Source: Flavobacterium chungbukense
GTDB lineage: Bacteria > Bacteroidota > Bacteroidia > Flavobacteriales > Flavobacteriaceae
Direction: 5' to 3'
Length of the DNA: 64,000 nt
Assembly: GCF_020805785.1 (NCBI RefSeq)
Contig: NZ_JAJGZV010000002.1
Coordinates: forward strand, 682,001-746,000
Positions 42,356-51,640 of this stretch are shown piece by piece; positions within the stretch are counted from its first letter, which is position 1; the number at the start of each line of letters is the position of its first letter. Below the pieces are notes generated by a model. That model was not told where the DNA came from. It saw only the letters and a program-made list of their open reading frames with translations, and ran no database searches. The position numbers were made by a program, and so were the translations under genes.

Positions 42356-42499
42356 TTAATTAGCTATAATCTCAAAACTTTTTTCTTCACTCTTAACTAC
42401 TGTTAAGGCTTGTGAATAGTTTAAAATAAAAGAAACGACTTCTTTTTTTGGTTTAAGATCTTTAGAAGCTAATGCTTTTTTTGAGTAAATTTTCGCCAT
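42356..42499 (-). CDS. 47-residue microprotein downstream of an ECF sigma factor
   Basis: ATG 42497-42499 to TAA 42356-42358 encodes 47 residues, MAKIYSKKALASKDLKPKKE then VVSFILNYSQALTVVKSEEK and SFEIIAN. It is basic at the N-terminus, with one amphipathic helix (about 20-38) and no signal peptide. It lies 50 bases after the sigma factor gene and before their common terminator, so it is probably co-transcribed. I recall similar short proteins in flavobacteria but cannot check. A role in sigma control is only a guess. Confidence 0.6.
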   Translation of the reverse strand: MAKIYSKKALASKDLKPKKEVVSFILNYSQALTVVKSEEKSFEIIAN

Positions 42500-42549
42500 A
42501 CTTTCAAAATGATTTATATTAGTATAACGAGCTAATTATCAAAATAGTA

Positions 42550-43134
42550 TTAGTTGGTTAAAATAATTTGATGTTTGTCAATTATTTTTCTCAAATTCAT
42601 TAGCGCGTAACGCATTCTTCCTAGTGCAGTATTGATACTTACGCCTGTTATCTCTGAGATTTCTTTAAAACTCATATCCTGATACATACGCATTACTAAG
42701 ACCTCTTTTTGATCGTCTGGAAGTTCTTCTACTAATTTTTTTAAATCAAGTTCTACTTGATCTACAATCATTTTGCCTTCAATTGTTAATGAATCGTCCG
42801 ACATGATAGAGAAAATAGAAAATTCTTCTGTTTCTCTGTACATTGGCATTTTTTTCGTTTTTCTAAAATGATCTACGATTAAGTTATGAGAAATACGCAT
42901 AACCCAAGGTAAAAATTTACCTTCTTCGTTATAAGAATTACCTTTTAAAGTTTTGATTACTTTAATAAAAGTATCTTGAAAAATATCATTTGAAATATCT
43001 CTATCAGCAATCTTTGAGTATATAAAACCATATATCTTAGATTCATGCCTTTTTATTAATGTTGCAAGTGCAGCCTCATTGCCTTCAACATAATTTTTTA
43101 CCAATAGAGCGTCTGGAGTATGCAGATCAGCCAT
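42550..43134 (-). CDS. ECF-type RNA polymerase sigma factor
   Basis: A 194-residue sigma-70 family factor of the extracytoplasmic type. Region 2 spans about 25-95 with DISNDIFQDTFIKVIKTL and FLPWVMRISHNLIVDHFRK (regions 2.2-2.4). Region 4 spans about 135-185 with LPDDQKEVLVMRMYQDMSFKEIS and the helix-turn-helix GVSINTALGRMRYALMNLRK. No anti-sigma gene with a membrane helix follows; the next gene is a 47-residue microprotein. The promoter ahead is a normal housekeeping type, so autoregulation is not evident. Confidence 0.92.
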   Translation of the reverse strand: MADLHTPDALLVKNYVEGNEAALATLIKRHESKIYGFIYSKIADRDISNDIFQDTFIKVIKTLKGNSYNEEGKFLPWVMRISHNLIVDHFRKTKKMPMYRETEEFSIFSIMSDDSLTIEGKMIVDQVELDLKKLVEELPDDQKEVLVMRMYQDMSFKEISEITGVSINTALGRMRYALMNLRKIIDKHQIILTN

Positions 43135-43241
43135 AATAACTACTTTTTTTAGTTTGTGTTTAAAAATTTGGAGTAAATTTTCTAAAAAGTAGTTTTCTTA
43201 AATAGGCTTTTCTTTTTTATGAGTTATAATAATGTTCTGGC

Positions 43242-43274
43242 CAAATTTAACAATTATTTATTTTAAAAACCAAA
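43242..43274 (-). promoter_or_regulatory. Promoter of the ECF sigma factor gene
   Basis: On the minus strand TTTG (43271-43274), 21 bases, TAAATTTG (43242-43249): full consensus. It predicts a leader of about 100 bases before the ATG at 43134. Confidence 0.65.
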
Positions 43275-43544
43275 TAAATTCAGTAATAATTATCGAAAAA
43301 ACATTTAATAATCTAGAATAAACTTAAAATTTACATAGAAAAGCCCCAAAAACATTCATAAAATTCTTAAAATTGACCTGGTTATTCCATTTATTCTAAT
43401 AAAATTAAATCATTAAAAAGTTGATTTTTTAGTCTTATTCTGTCTTTAATTTCTGCTTTTAAATCATTTTACAAAACCTTCCAAGAGATTGAAATAGTTA
43501 TTATTTGGAACTAATTCCATAACAAAATCCAATTGAAAATTGAT

Positions 43545-43552
43545 TACTTTTG
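43545..43552 (+). promoter_or_regulatory. Candidate -7 box of uvrA
   Basis: TACTTTTG lies 17 bases before the uvrA ATG. No TTG is found at the normal -33 distance. The rest of the 435-base divergent gap (43135-43569) holds only the sigma promoter and AT-rich DNA. Confidence 0.45.
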
Positions 43553-43569
43553 TAAAAATTGACTTTTTT

Positions 43570-46365
43570 ATGCAAATTGATCTTTCTAAAATAGACCCAA
43601 AATCAAATATTATAATAAAAGGTGCACAAGTACATAATCTAAAAAATGTAGATGTGGTTATTCCTAGAAACAAACTTGTTGTTATAACAGGACTTTCAGG
43701 ATCAGGAAAATCGAGTTTAGCTTTTGATACCTTATATGCCGAGGGACAACGCCGTTATGTAGAAAGTTTATCTTCGTATGCTCGTCAGTTTTTAGGCCGT
43801 TTAGACAAGCCGAAAGTAGAATATATAAAAGGAATCGCTCCAGCAATTGCAATTGAGCAAAAAGTTAATACAACTAACGCTCGTTCGACTGTCGGAACTT
43901 CTACCGAAATTTACGATTACATTAAGCTTTTATTTGCTAGAATTGGGCGTACTTACTCTCCGATTTCTGGGCAAGAAGTTAAAAAAAACACGGTAACCGA
44001 CGTTATTTCAGAAGTAAAAAACCTAGAAATTGATAGTAAATGGTTGTTGCTTGCTCCTATTCATTTAGAAGAAGGAAGACAGCTTGAAGACAAACTTAAA
44101 GTTCTTTTACAACAAGGATTTGCTCGTATTTTGGTTGATAACGAAATGGTTCGTTTAGACGAATTTAATGCTTCAGATTTACATCAATTTGACAATAAAG
44201 ATATTTTACTGATTATTGACCGTATTGTTGTAAAAGAGGAAGAAGAATTTTACAATCGTCTTGCTGATGCTGTTCAAACTGCTTTTTTTGAAGGAAATGG
44301 AATTTGTTATTTGCAAGAATTAAACTCAAATAAAAGATTCTCATATTCCAATAAATTTGAATTGGACGGAATTACATTTTTAGAGCCCAATGTTCATTTA
44401 TTCAGTTTCAATAATCCATATGGAGCCTGCCCTGTTTGTGAAGGTTATGGAAATATAATCGGAATTGACGCCGATCTTGTGGTTCCTAATACTTCCTTAT
44501 CGGTTTTCGAAAGTGCTATTTATCCTTGGCGAGGCGAAAGCATGAGCTGGTATAAAGATGAATTTATCAAGCATTCCTATAAGTTTGATTTTCCAATTCA
44601 CAAACCTTATTTTCAGTTAAGCGATGAGCAAAAAGATTTAATTTGGACTGGAAATCAATATTTTCAAGGTTTAAATGATTTCTTTAGAGAATTAGAAGAA
44701 AAAAATTATAAGATTCAGAATCGTGTCATGTTATCGCGCTATCGCGGAAAAACGAAATGTCATGTCTGCAAAGGAAAGCGTTTAAGAGAAGAAGCTTCTT
44801 ATGTAAAAATCAATGGCAAAACAGTTTCCGATTTAGTCGATTTACCAATTAAACATTTGGTTACATTCTTTAAAAATATTGAATTAAACGTTTACGAACA
44901 GCAAATTGCAAAACGTTTGATGGTTGAAATTAATAATCGTTTGTCTTTTCTAACTGAAGTTGGTCTGGATTATCTTACTTTAAATAGAAATTCTGCTACA
45001 CTTTCTGGAGGAGAATCGCAACGTATCAATCTTGCAACTTCTTTAGGAAGCAGTTTAGTTGGCTCCATGTACATTCTAGACGAACCTAGTATTGGTTTGC
45101 ACCCAAAAGATTCCGAAAGACTAATCAAAGTACTGCTTTCTCTTCGTGATTTAGGCAATACCGTTATCGTGGTTGAACACGATGAAGATATTATGAAAGC
45201 CGCTGATATGATTATTGACATTGGTCCTGAAGCTGGAACTTTTGGAGGAAAACTAGTTGCACAGGGCACTTATGATGAAATTCTAAAATCAGATTCATTA
45301 ACAGCTAAATATTTAAATGGTGATTTGGAAATTTCTGTTCCTAAGAAAAGAAGAAAATTTAAAAACCATATTGATATTGTTGGCGCTCGTGAAAACAATT
45401 TAAAAAATATAAATGTCACTTTTCCTTTAGACGTCTTAACCGTTGTTACAGGTGTTTCAGGAAGTGGAAAAAGTACGCTGATTAAGAAAATTTTATTTCC
45501 TGCAATGCAAAAAAAGCTGGAAAGCGCATCTGAAAAAGCAGGGCAATTTACAGAATTAAAAGGTTCTTTTTCTCAGATTAAGTATATCGAATATGTCGAT
45601 CAGAATCCGATTGGAAGAAGTTCGCGATCAAATCCTGTAACATACATTAAGGCATATGATGATATTCGTGATTTGTATGCTAAAGAAAAATTATCGAAAA
45701 TAAGAGGTTATCAAGCCAAACATTTCTCTTTTAATGTTGACGGTGGCCGATGCGAAACTTGTAAAGGAGAAGGCTCTATTAATGTCGAAATGGTCTTCAT
45801 GGCAGATGTTTCATTACCATGCGAAACTTGTGGAGGAAAACGATTTAAAAAAGAAATTTTAGAAATCACTTTTGACAATAAAAACATCAATGACATTTTA
45901 ACCATGACTATTGATGATTCGATTGCTTTTTTCGAAAAAAATAAACAATCAAAAATTACGCAAAAATTACAGCCTCTGCAAGACGTTGGTTTGGGTTATG
46001 TACAATTAGGACAATCCTCTTCTACTCTTTCAGGTGGTGAAGCTCAGCGTATCAAATTGGCTTCTTTTCTAGTCAAAGGCGCAACTAAGGAAAAAGCTTT
46101 ATTCGTATTTGACGAACCGACAACAGGGCTACACTTCCATGATATTAAAAAACTTTTAGCTTCTTTTGATGCTCTAATTGAAAAAGGACATTCTATTATT
46201 GTTATTGAGCATAATCTTGATTTAATAAAATGTGCCGACTGGATTCTTGATCTTGGCCCAGAAGGTGGTGAAAATGGAGGACATTTATTGGCATCTGGAA
46301 CTCCGGAAGATATCGTCAAAGTTAAAGAGTCTGTAACAGGTGTTTATTTGAAAGATAAATTGTAA
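43570..46365 (+). CDS. uvrA: Excinuclease ABC subunit A
   Basis: Damage-sensing ATPase of nucleotide excision repair, 931 residues, the usual length. It has two ABC modules, each with Walker A (GLSGSGKSS near 42-50; GVSGSGKST near 632-640), signature ([16 protein letters not shown]) and Walker B ([20 protein letters not shown]). Zinc-binding Cys pairs are in [16 protein letters not shown] and [16 protein letters not shown]. The ATG at 43570 is preferred to a TTG at 43540. It works with UvrB and UvrC, which are not in this window. Confidence 0.97.
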   Translation: MQIDLSKIDPKSNIIIKGAQVHNLKNVDVVIPRNKLVVITGLSGSGKSSLAFDTLYAEGQRRYVESLSSYARQFLGRLDKPKVEYIKGIAPAIAIEQKVNTTNARSTVGTSTEIYDYIKLLFARIGRTYSPISGQEVKKNTVTDVISEVKNLEIDSKWLLLAPIHLEEGRQLEDKLKVLLQQGFARILVDNEMVRLDEFNASDLHQFDNKDILLIIDRIVVKEEEEFYNRLADAVQTAFFEGNGICYLQELNSNKRFSYSNKFELDGITFLEPNVHLFSFNNPYGACPVCEGYGNIIGIDADLVVPNTSLSVFESAIYPWRGESMSWYKDEFIKHSYKFDFPIHKPYFQLSDEQKDLIWTGNQYFQGLNDFFRELEEKNYKIQNRVMLSRYRGKTKCHVCKGKRLREEASYVKINGKTVSDLVDLPIKHLVTFFKNIELNVYEQQIAKRLMVEINNRLSFLTEVGLDYLTLNRNSATLSGGESQRINLATSLGSSLVGSMYILDEPSIGLHPKDSERLIKVLLSLRDLGNTVIVVEHDEDIMKAADMIIDIGPEAGTFGGKLVAQGTYDEILKSDSLTAKYLNGDLEISVPKKRRKFKNHIDIVGARENNLKNINVTFPLDVLTVVTGVSGSGKSTLIKKILFPAMQKKLESASEKAGQFTELKGSFSQIKYIEYVDQNPIGRSSRSNPVTYIKAYDDIRDLYAKEKLSKIRGYQAKHFSFNVDGGRCETCKGEGSINVEMVFMADVSLPCETCGGKRFKKEILEITFDNKNINDILTMTIDDSIAFFEKNKQSKITQKLQPLQDVGLGYVQLGQSSSTLSGGEAQRIKLASFLVKGATKEKALFVFDEPTTGLHFHDIKKLLASFDALIEKGHSIIVIEHNLDLIKCADWILDLGPEGGENGGHLLASGTPEDIVKVKESVTGVYLKDKL

Positions 46366-46389
46366 AAGTCTCTTTTACTTAAAATAATT

Positions 46390-46430
46390 AAGCCATAAAT
46401 ACAATTGATTAGTTTGTATTTATGGCTTTT
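46390..46430 (+). terminator. Terminator of uvrA
   Basis: A 15-bp stem AAGCCATAAATACAA / TTGTATTTATGGCTT (46390-46404 with 46414-46428), followed by T residues. Confidence 0.9.
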
Positions 46431-46449
46431 AATTTTCTGTCTTAAATAT

Positions 46450-46749
46450 TTAAGCTACTAGACATCGTTCCTCAAAAGGAAAACCATCTTCATCTATAGC
46501 TACTAAGATCTTTTTCTGTTTTGAAGCCTCAAAAGTAAGATACAGCCATGCAAATGACCACAAACCTAGAGTTAAACAAAAAATCATAAAATTTAAACTG
46601 TGGTTAACCACTTTTCCTCCTTTGGATAAAACTGCAAAAAGCAACTTATCATTTCTTTCTTCCAGCGTAAAACCCTTATGAACTTTGTTTGAGATCATAT
46701 TGGAAAATACCTGCATGCTTTGTTCATGGCTAAGATGATTGTCCTTCAT
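46450..46749 (-). CDS. Hypothetical protein with one membrane segment
   Basis: A 99-residue protein. A cytoplasmic N-terminal half (HEQSMQVFSNMISNKVHKGFTLEERND, with a self-contained helical look) is followed by one hydrophobic stretch (about 50-73, HSLNFMIFCLTLGLWSFAWL) and a charged tail with IDEDGFPFEERC. I do not recognise a family. It is a single gene, convergent with uvrA. Confidence 0.68.
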   Translation of the reverse strand: MKDNHLSHEQSMQVFSNMISNKVHKGFTLEERNDKLLFAVLSKGGKVVNHSLNFMIFCLTLGLWSFAWLYLTFEASKQKKILVAIDEDGFPFEERCLVA

Positions 46750-46802
46750 AGTTATTTACTCTACAATTAATTCTAAATTACACTTTCATTAGTAATTTCC
46801 TG

Positions 46803-46810
46803 CAAAAATA
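46803..46810 (-). promoter_or_regulatory. Candidate -7 box for the 99-residue protein gene
   Basis: The minus strand reads TATTTTTG about 53 bases before the ATG. No -33 box found. Confidence 0.35.
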
Positions 46811-47022
46811 CCACTTTCTAAAAAATAAAAAAATACCTACATTTAATGATTTTGTTAGAAAAAAAAAGGCTATTACAACAAACTACTGATAAATTTTCAT
46901 GTTAAAGTTAATTTTAATTCGATTAATTACAAAATATTCACGTGTTAAAATTTGAAATTTAATTTCTTGTTTTCAATTAATTAACTTTAGACAGTTCAAA
47001 TTATAGAATAAAAAACTTAGCG

Positions 47023-48630
47023 TTACTTCTTTTCAGATTGTATTGTAGAAGCATTTCCATCTCTTAACGCACTATAATGTGGAGACATAATTTCGATTCC
47101 GGCGGCGTTAAATGAGTCTTGAATGTTTTGATGAAGCGACGAATAGATTCTTGGTTGCTTAGTTGGCTCTTTTGTATAAACATTAATTTGATACGAAACA
47201 TAAAAATCGTCTAAGCTCGTTTGAAGCACAAATGGTTTAGGCTCCTTTTCAATCATTTCTGTTTTTAAAGCTGCAGTTATTAAAGCTTCATGAATAGCTT
47301 TCCACGGAACATCATAACCAATTGATACTGTAGTATGAATCAGTAATCCGTTGGTAGATTGCTTTGTATTTGCTGAATAGTTGGTTGATGTACTAGAGAG
47401 TACTGTGGCATTTGGAATTGTAATATCTTCAAACTTGGGAGTTCTAATTCTAGTCACTAAAGCCGTTTTTTCGATTACCTCTCCGCTCACATCACCAATT
47501 TTTATATAATCGCCTATTTTAAACGGACGCATATAAGTAATAACTAAACCTGCAACCATATTGGCAATTGCATTTGAAGAACCAAGAGAAAACAGAATAC
47601 CAACAAACACAGATACTCCTTTAAATATTGATGAATCAGAACCTGGCAAGTAAGGAAATATAATTACCAGCATAAAAGCATACATTAACAACCTTATGAT
47701 GTTAAATGTAGGCAAAGCCCAATCACTGTAAAATCCGTCAATTTTAATGTTTTCTGATTTAATTTCATAAAAGAAAAATTTTATCAGTTTTAGTGCATAT
47801 TTAAAAATGACAATAATTACAATGATAGTTATCAACCTCGGTAAGAAATCAATGAGTCCCATTACAACTGATTTCGCTGGTGTCAAAATCCACTGAAGCA
47901 ATGTTGTAGTATATTCTTTGGTCGCTGGAAAAATGCTAAATAAAACTGGAAGAGATAAATAAACAATAAAAATTAGAGTTACCGTTTTTATAAAACCAAA
48001 AAGACGAAGAAATATAAACTGCTGTTTTTGTGGAGATAATATCTTTATGGCATTGTAACTGACACCTCTAAAGTATCTTCCTTTATTTTTAATGATATAG
48101 TTTTTGAGCAAATTAAAAAGCTTTGCTGCCAAAAAGAGAACCAAACTAATTATAAGAACCAACAATGCCGTATATCCAATTCGTTTGGGCAATTGTGAAT
48201 AATTTTCATTTTGATAAACTATAGCATTTTTGATTAATGTCAAATTACGTTTAGCAACAAAAGAAATTGTTGTGTTTTCTGCCTTAGCGTCACCCTCTAA
48301 AACAGACATTATGACCAAATCATTTTTATAGACAATATCCAATGAAACGTCTGAAGGAATAATATTGATAGAATCTTTTTCAAAAAAAGACTCTTCATAA
48401 AGTCTCTTTATTTTATTGGAGATATAATTTGCTCGTTCCTTGGCAGAAAAAGATCCTACATTATTATAAACTAAAAAAAGTGTGTCTTTAAAAGGACTTA
48501 CAGGATAACCTTTTAGCTTTGTTGGTAAATCCGATTTTTCAAAAGACTGTTTATTATTTGTTTGGGCAAATAATAACGAAGAAAACAAAATCAGAAAGAA
48601 TGCTAATAAACTAAGTACTTTTATTCTCAT
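47023..48630 (-). CDS. MscS-family mechanosensitive channel
   Basis: A 535-residue large MscS-type channel. Signal peptide (1-22, ending LFAQ), a periplasmic domain (about 25-140), then several membrane helices (about 150-170, 205-235, 255-275 and 305-350). The pore-lining TM3 and beta domain follow: SSNAIANMVAGLVITYMRPFKIGDYIKIGD (about 350-380), EVIEKTALVTRIRTPKFEDITIPNA. The C-terminal cytoplasmic cage ends in NAAGIEIMSPHYSALRDGN. It releases solutes under osmotic downshock. Transcribed alone, or with the upstream polysaccharide genes. Confidence 0.9.
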   Translation of the reverse strand: MRIKVLSLLAFFLILFSSLLFAQTNNKQSFEKSDLPTKLKGYPVSPFKDTLFLVYNNVGSFSAKERANYISNKIKRLYEESFFEKDSINIIPSDVSLDIVYKNDLVIMSVLEGDAKAENTTISFVAKRNLTLIKNAIVYQNENYSQLPKRIGYTALLVLIISLVLFLAAKLFNLLKNYIIKNKGRYFRGVSYNAIKILSPQKQQFIFLRLFGFIKTVTLIFIVYLSLPVLFSIFPATKEYTTTLLQWILTPAKSVVMGLIDFLPRLITIIVIIVIFKYALKLIKFFFYEIKSENIKIDGFYSDWALPTFNIIRLLMYAFMLVIIFPYLPGSDSSIFKGVSVFVGILFSLGSSNAIANMVAGLVITYMRPFKIGDYIKIGDVSGEVIEKTALVTRIRTPKFEDITIPNATVLSSTSTNYSANTKQSTNGLLIHTTVSIGYDVPWKAIHEALITAALKTEMIEKEPKPFVLQTSLDDFYVSYQINVYTKEPTKQPRIYSSLHQNIQDSFNAAGIEIMSPHYSALRDGNASTIQSEKK

Positions 48631-48664
48631 ATTATATTAGAAATAAATTAGTTATCCTTTCTAA

Positions 48665-48672
48665 CAAATATA
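48665..48672 (-). promoter_or_regulatory. Candidate -7 box of the MscS gene
   Basis: The minus strand reads TATATTTG 34 bases before the ATG. No well-spaced -33 box. Confidence 0.4.
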
Positions 48673-48724
48673 AAAACAAAAAAGCTACAATTTAAAATTA
48701 CTTTCAGTTTTCGTTAAAACCTGA

Positions 48725-50194
48725 TTATATCTTAATTCCTATCTTTTTAAAAATTGAATCAATTACATCATTAATTTCAGGTGAAATCTTGAATTTGTAA
48801 TTTAAATAAACATACACAATAGTAACCAAAATCGACTTTAAAGCAATACTAATTAATTGAAAAAATGGAAATTCCCAAAAGTAAAACACTAAAAATAAAA
48901 CGAAAGTTAATAGTATCGAATGGATAGTCTGTTTGGTAAATGGATATAAATGAAGCTTCTTAACTACAAAAAGCAGTTTGGCTAAACTATATAAAGTAAT
49001 AGATAAAAGTGTTGCGAAAGCAGAACCAAAAATTCCGAAAATTGGAATAAAAATCATATTCAGCACGATCGTCAATACAACCAACATTAATCCTAGATAC
49101 AACACCATTCTGTAATATTTGGTATTAAAAATAATCGCATTATTATTTCCTAAGATCAAATCAAAATATTTAGAAAGACCAATCATAAATACTACCGAAA
49201 TTCCGCCACTGTATTCTTTAGGAACCAATTCATACAATTGATTAATATTTACAAAAATACCGAGCATTACAAAACCGCCCACCATTTGAAGGTTAATAGA
49301 GGTTTTTTTATAAAGCACATTTAATTCATCGTGTTTGTTTTCATGCATTAATTTTGCTGTAATTGGATAAACAATTTGATGCATGGCACGACTTGGAACC
49401 GAAATAACTAAAGCGATATATGTTGCAACCGAATAAAAGGCAATATTATCAATGATCATATATTGATTCAAAATCATTTTATCTCCATCAAGCAATAAAT
49501 TGGCAACACTTCCTGATAAAATAATATAAAATGTATAAACTAATATATCTTTTGTATTTTTTGGTTTAGAAATTTGAAAATGAGGCTTTTGGACACTAAA
49601 TGCATAAAACATGGTAACCAAAAAGGCTAAAAAATATAATCCTGCTGTTGCATATACAAATCCTTCAACACTAAGCACGTTGTAATAAACCGCTATCAGT
49701 AAAAATAAAGAAAACAATCTTAAACCGATTTCTTTAACAAAATTTCCAAAAACAGAATGCATGTGAACACGAGCCCAAGCATAAAAAATTTCGAAATAAG
49801 CCATAGTCAAACCTATAAATGGGATAAGCCACACATAACTTTTGACAATTGCATTCTTTTTTGACAAAAAGAACAAAATTTCATCGTAGAAACAAAGTCC
49901 AATTAATAACAATGGAATTATTAAAAGAATAGGAAACAAAACCGTAAAAGACAAAAATTGAGATTTTTCTTCATCGGTTTTATATTGAGAATAAAACTTC
50001 ACTAATGTATTTTGCATTCCAATAGCAAACAAAGGCATAATAACATTTGCACTTGAGGTGATGTAGTTTGTCAATCCATAAAAAGTTGACCCAAGAAAAA
50101 TTGGATACAAATAAAGTGTATTAATGGCCCCAATACCAAAGCCAATGTAGGTAATAATTGTATTTTTAAAAGACTGATTTAAGACAACACCCAT
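48725..50194 (-). CDS. Oligosaccharide flippase / polysaccharide biosynthesis membrane protein
   Basis: A 489-residue polytopic protein with about 12-14 membrane helices, of the MATE/Wzx (MVF) type. Typical stretches are QSFKNTIITYIGFGIGAINTLYLYP at the N-terminus and FGIFGSAFATLLSITLYSLAKLLF near 390-415. It probably flips a lipid-linked sugar across the inner membrane. It follows a glycosyltransferase gene after 42 bases, which supports a role in surface glycan assembly. Confidence 0.87.
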   Translation of the reverse strand: MGVVLNQSFKNTIITYIGFGIGAINTLYLYPIFLGSTFYGLTNYITSSANVIMPLFAIGMQNTLVKFYSQYKTDEEKSQFLSFTVLFPILLIIPLLLIGLCFYDEILFFLSKKNAIVKSYVWLIPFIGLTMAYFEIFYAWARVHMHSVFGNFVKEIGLRLFSLFLLIAVYYNVLSVEGFVYATAGLYFLAFLVTMFYAFSVQKPHFQISKPKNTKDILVYTFYIILSGSVANLLLDGDKMILNQYMIIDNIAFYSVATYIALVISVPSRAMHQIVYPITAKLMHENKHDELNVLYKKTSINLQMVGGFVMLGIFVNINQLYELVPKEYSGGISVVFMIGLSKYFDLILGNNNAIIFNTKYYRMVLYLGLMLVVLTIVLNMIFIPIFGIFGSAFATLLSITLYSLAKLLFVVKKLHLYPFTKQTIHSILLTFVLFLVFYFWEFPFFQLISIALKSILVTIVYVYLNYKFKISPEINDVIDSIFKKIGIKI

Positions 50195-50236
50195 GTTTGG
50201 ATTTCTGAATTTAGATTTTAGATTTTTTACAATCTA

Positions 50237-51523
50237 TTATTTACTAATAAGCTGTGCTAATTGTTTTGTTAGGTTTTTTCGAGAATACTGCTGTAAACCA
50301 ATTCCATGTGATTGCAATTTCCCTTCTAAAAACTGATTAAAAAAGTCCAAAATTACGCTTTTTAGTTTCTCTTTTTCAGAATAATCAAAAAATACTCCAG
50401 TATTCGTCTGCGTTACAATATCTGCGAAATCAGAACCTTGCGGTCCAATTGCAATTATCGGACGATTTGAAACCATATATTCAAACAATTTACCTGGAAT
50501 AATACTTTTGGTATCTTCAGAATTAATCTCAATTAAGAGTAAAACCTGAGATTTTCTTTGATGTGCAACCGCTTCTTTATGAGAAACGTAGCCAACTAAA
50601 TTTAAATATTCATTTAGTTTATGTTCTTCTATGGCATCTAAAACTTCTTGGCTTACAGCGCCAATCAGTTTTATTTCTAAATGAGTTTTAAACGCTGGAA
50701 TTTCCTTCAACAACTCAACCAAAACTTCCCATAAAAATGGCGGATTTCGATCAGATAAAAATGATCCAATGTGCGCTAAGGTAAATTTATTGTCTAAAGT
50801 CTGTTGTTCAACCGTTTCAACATCATAACCATTTGTAATTACTGTAATTGGCTTATCCGTAATAGCTTCAAATTCTGTTTTTGTAGTTTTACTTGTTACG
50901 ATGATTTCATCAGCAGAATTAAGTACTGTATACTCTAATTTTTTATGTTTTTTTTCTGCGTAAGAAGATAAGCGGAGTGCTTTATGATAGCCAATCGTTG
51001 TCCACGGATCGCGGAAATCGGCAAACCATTTTATATTTAATTTCTTTTGTAATTCTAAACCAATTAAATGCAGACTATGCGGCGGTCCAGAGGTTACAAT
51101 TGTATCAATATTATTTTCCTTAATATATTTTTCAAGATAAGAAACCGAAGGTTCAACCCAAAATACACGGGCATCTGGAATAAAAAGATTGCCACGAACC
51201 CAAAGAAAAGTTTTGTCTAAAAACGTCTGTTTTTTCTTTTGAGGAAAAATTCCAGAACTGATTTTTTTTGTTTTATTTTTTGAAAAAATAGAAGCCAATT
51301 GGTATGGTTCCCAAATTTTATTCTTTAAAACAATTACCTTATCTGATATTTCACTCACCAAACCTTCATCAACAATCGGATAAGTTGGATTTTCCGGAAC
51401 ATAAACAATTGGCTGTACATCAAACTCTGGTAAATATTTCACAAATTTTAACCAACGCTGTACACCAGGTCCACCCGCAGGCGGAAAATAATAGGTAATT
51501 ATTAAGAGCTTTTTTTGTTCCAT
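50237..51523 (-). CDS. Glycosyltransferase family 4-like protein
   Basis: A 428-residue GT-B fold glycosyltransferase. The N-terminal acceptor domain starts LLIITYYFPPAGGPGVQRWLKFVKYLP (about 5-31), with TSGPPHSLHLIGL and WFADFRDPW. The donor domain shows HIGSFLSDRNPPFLWEVL, LIGAVSQEVLDA and the nucleotide-sugar site LLLIEINSEDTKSIIPGKLFEYMVSNRPIIAIG with the GKLFEYM motif. It transfers a sugar to a lipid carrier or glycan; sugar unknown. It lies between yfhO-like and flippase genes on one strand. Confidence 0.9.
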   Translation of the reverse strand: MEQKKLLIITYYFPPAGGPGVQRWLKFVKYLPEFDVQPIVYVPENPTYPIVDEGLVSEISDKVIVLKNKIWEPYQLASIFSKNKTKKISSGIFPQKKKQTFLDKTFLWVRGNLFIPDARVFWVEPSVSYLEKYIKENNIDTIVTSGPPHSLHLIGLELQKKLNIKWFADFRDPWTTIGYHKALRLSSYAEKKHKKLEYTVLNSADEIIVTSKTTKTEFEAITDKPITVITNGYDVETVEQQTLDNKFTLAHIGSFLSDRNPPFLWEVLVELLKEIPAFKTHLEIKLIGAVSQEVLDAIEEHKLNEYLNLVGYVSHKEAVAHQRKSQVLLLIEINSEDTKSIIPGKLFEYMVSNRPIIAIGPQGSDFADIVTQTNTGVFFDYSEKEKLKSVILDFFNQFLEGKLQSHGIGLQQYSRKNLTKQLAQLISK

Positions 51524-51540
51524 TTAGGCATTATTCAGTT

Positions 51541-51640
51541 TCACAGAGATCCACAAAGTTTTCGCTAAGTGTCACAAAGATTTTTAATTATTTTTGAGTA
51601 TCTCCGTGATTACTTTGTGAATTTTTGCGAAAAAATTTCT
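51541..51640. repeat. CACAAAG word array running into the 3' end of the yfhO-like gene
   Basis: Words CACAGAGATCCACAAAG, TTCGCTAAG and GTCACAAAG (51541-51570) face inverse words CTCCGTGATTACTTTGTGAA (51602-51621). The second half lies inside the coding end of the yfhO-like gene and encodes its NSQSNHGDTQK tail. Confidence 0.55.
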
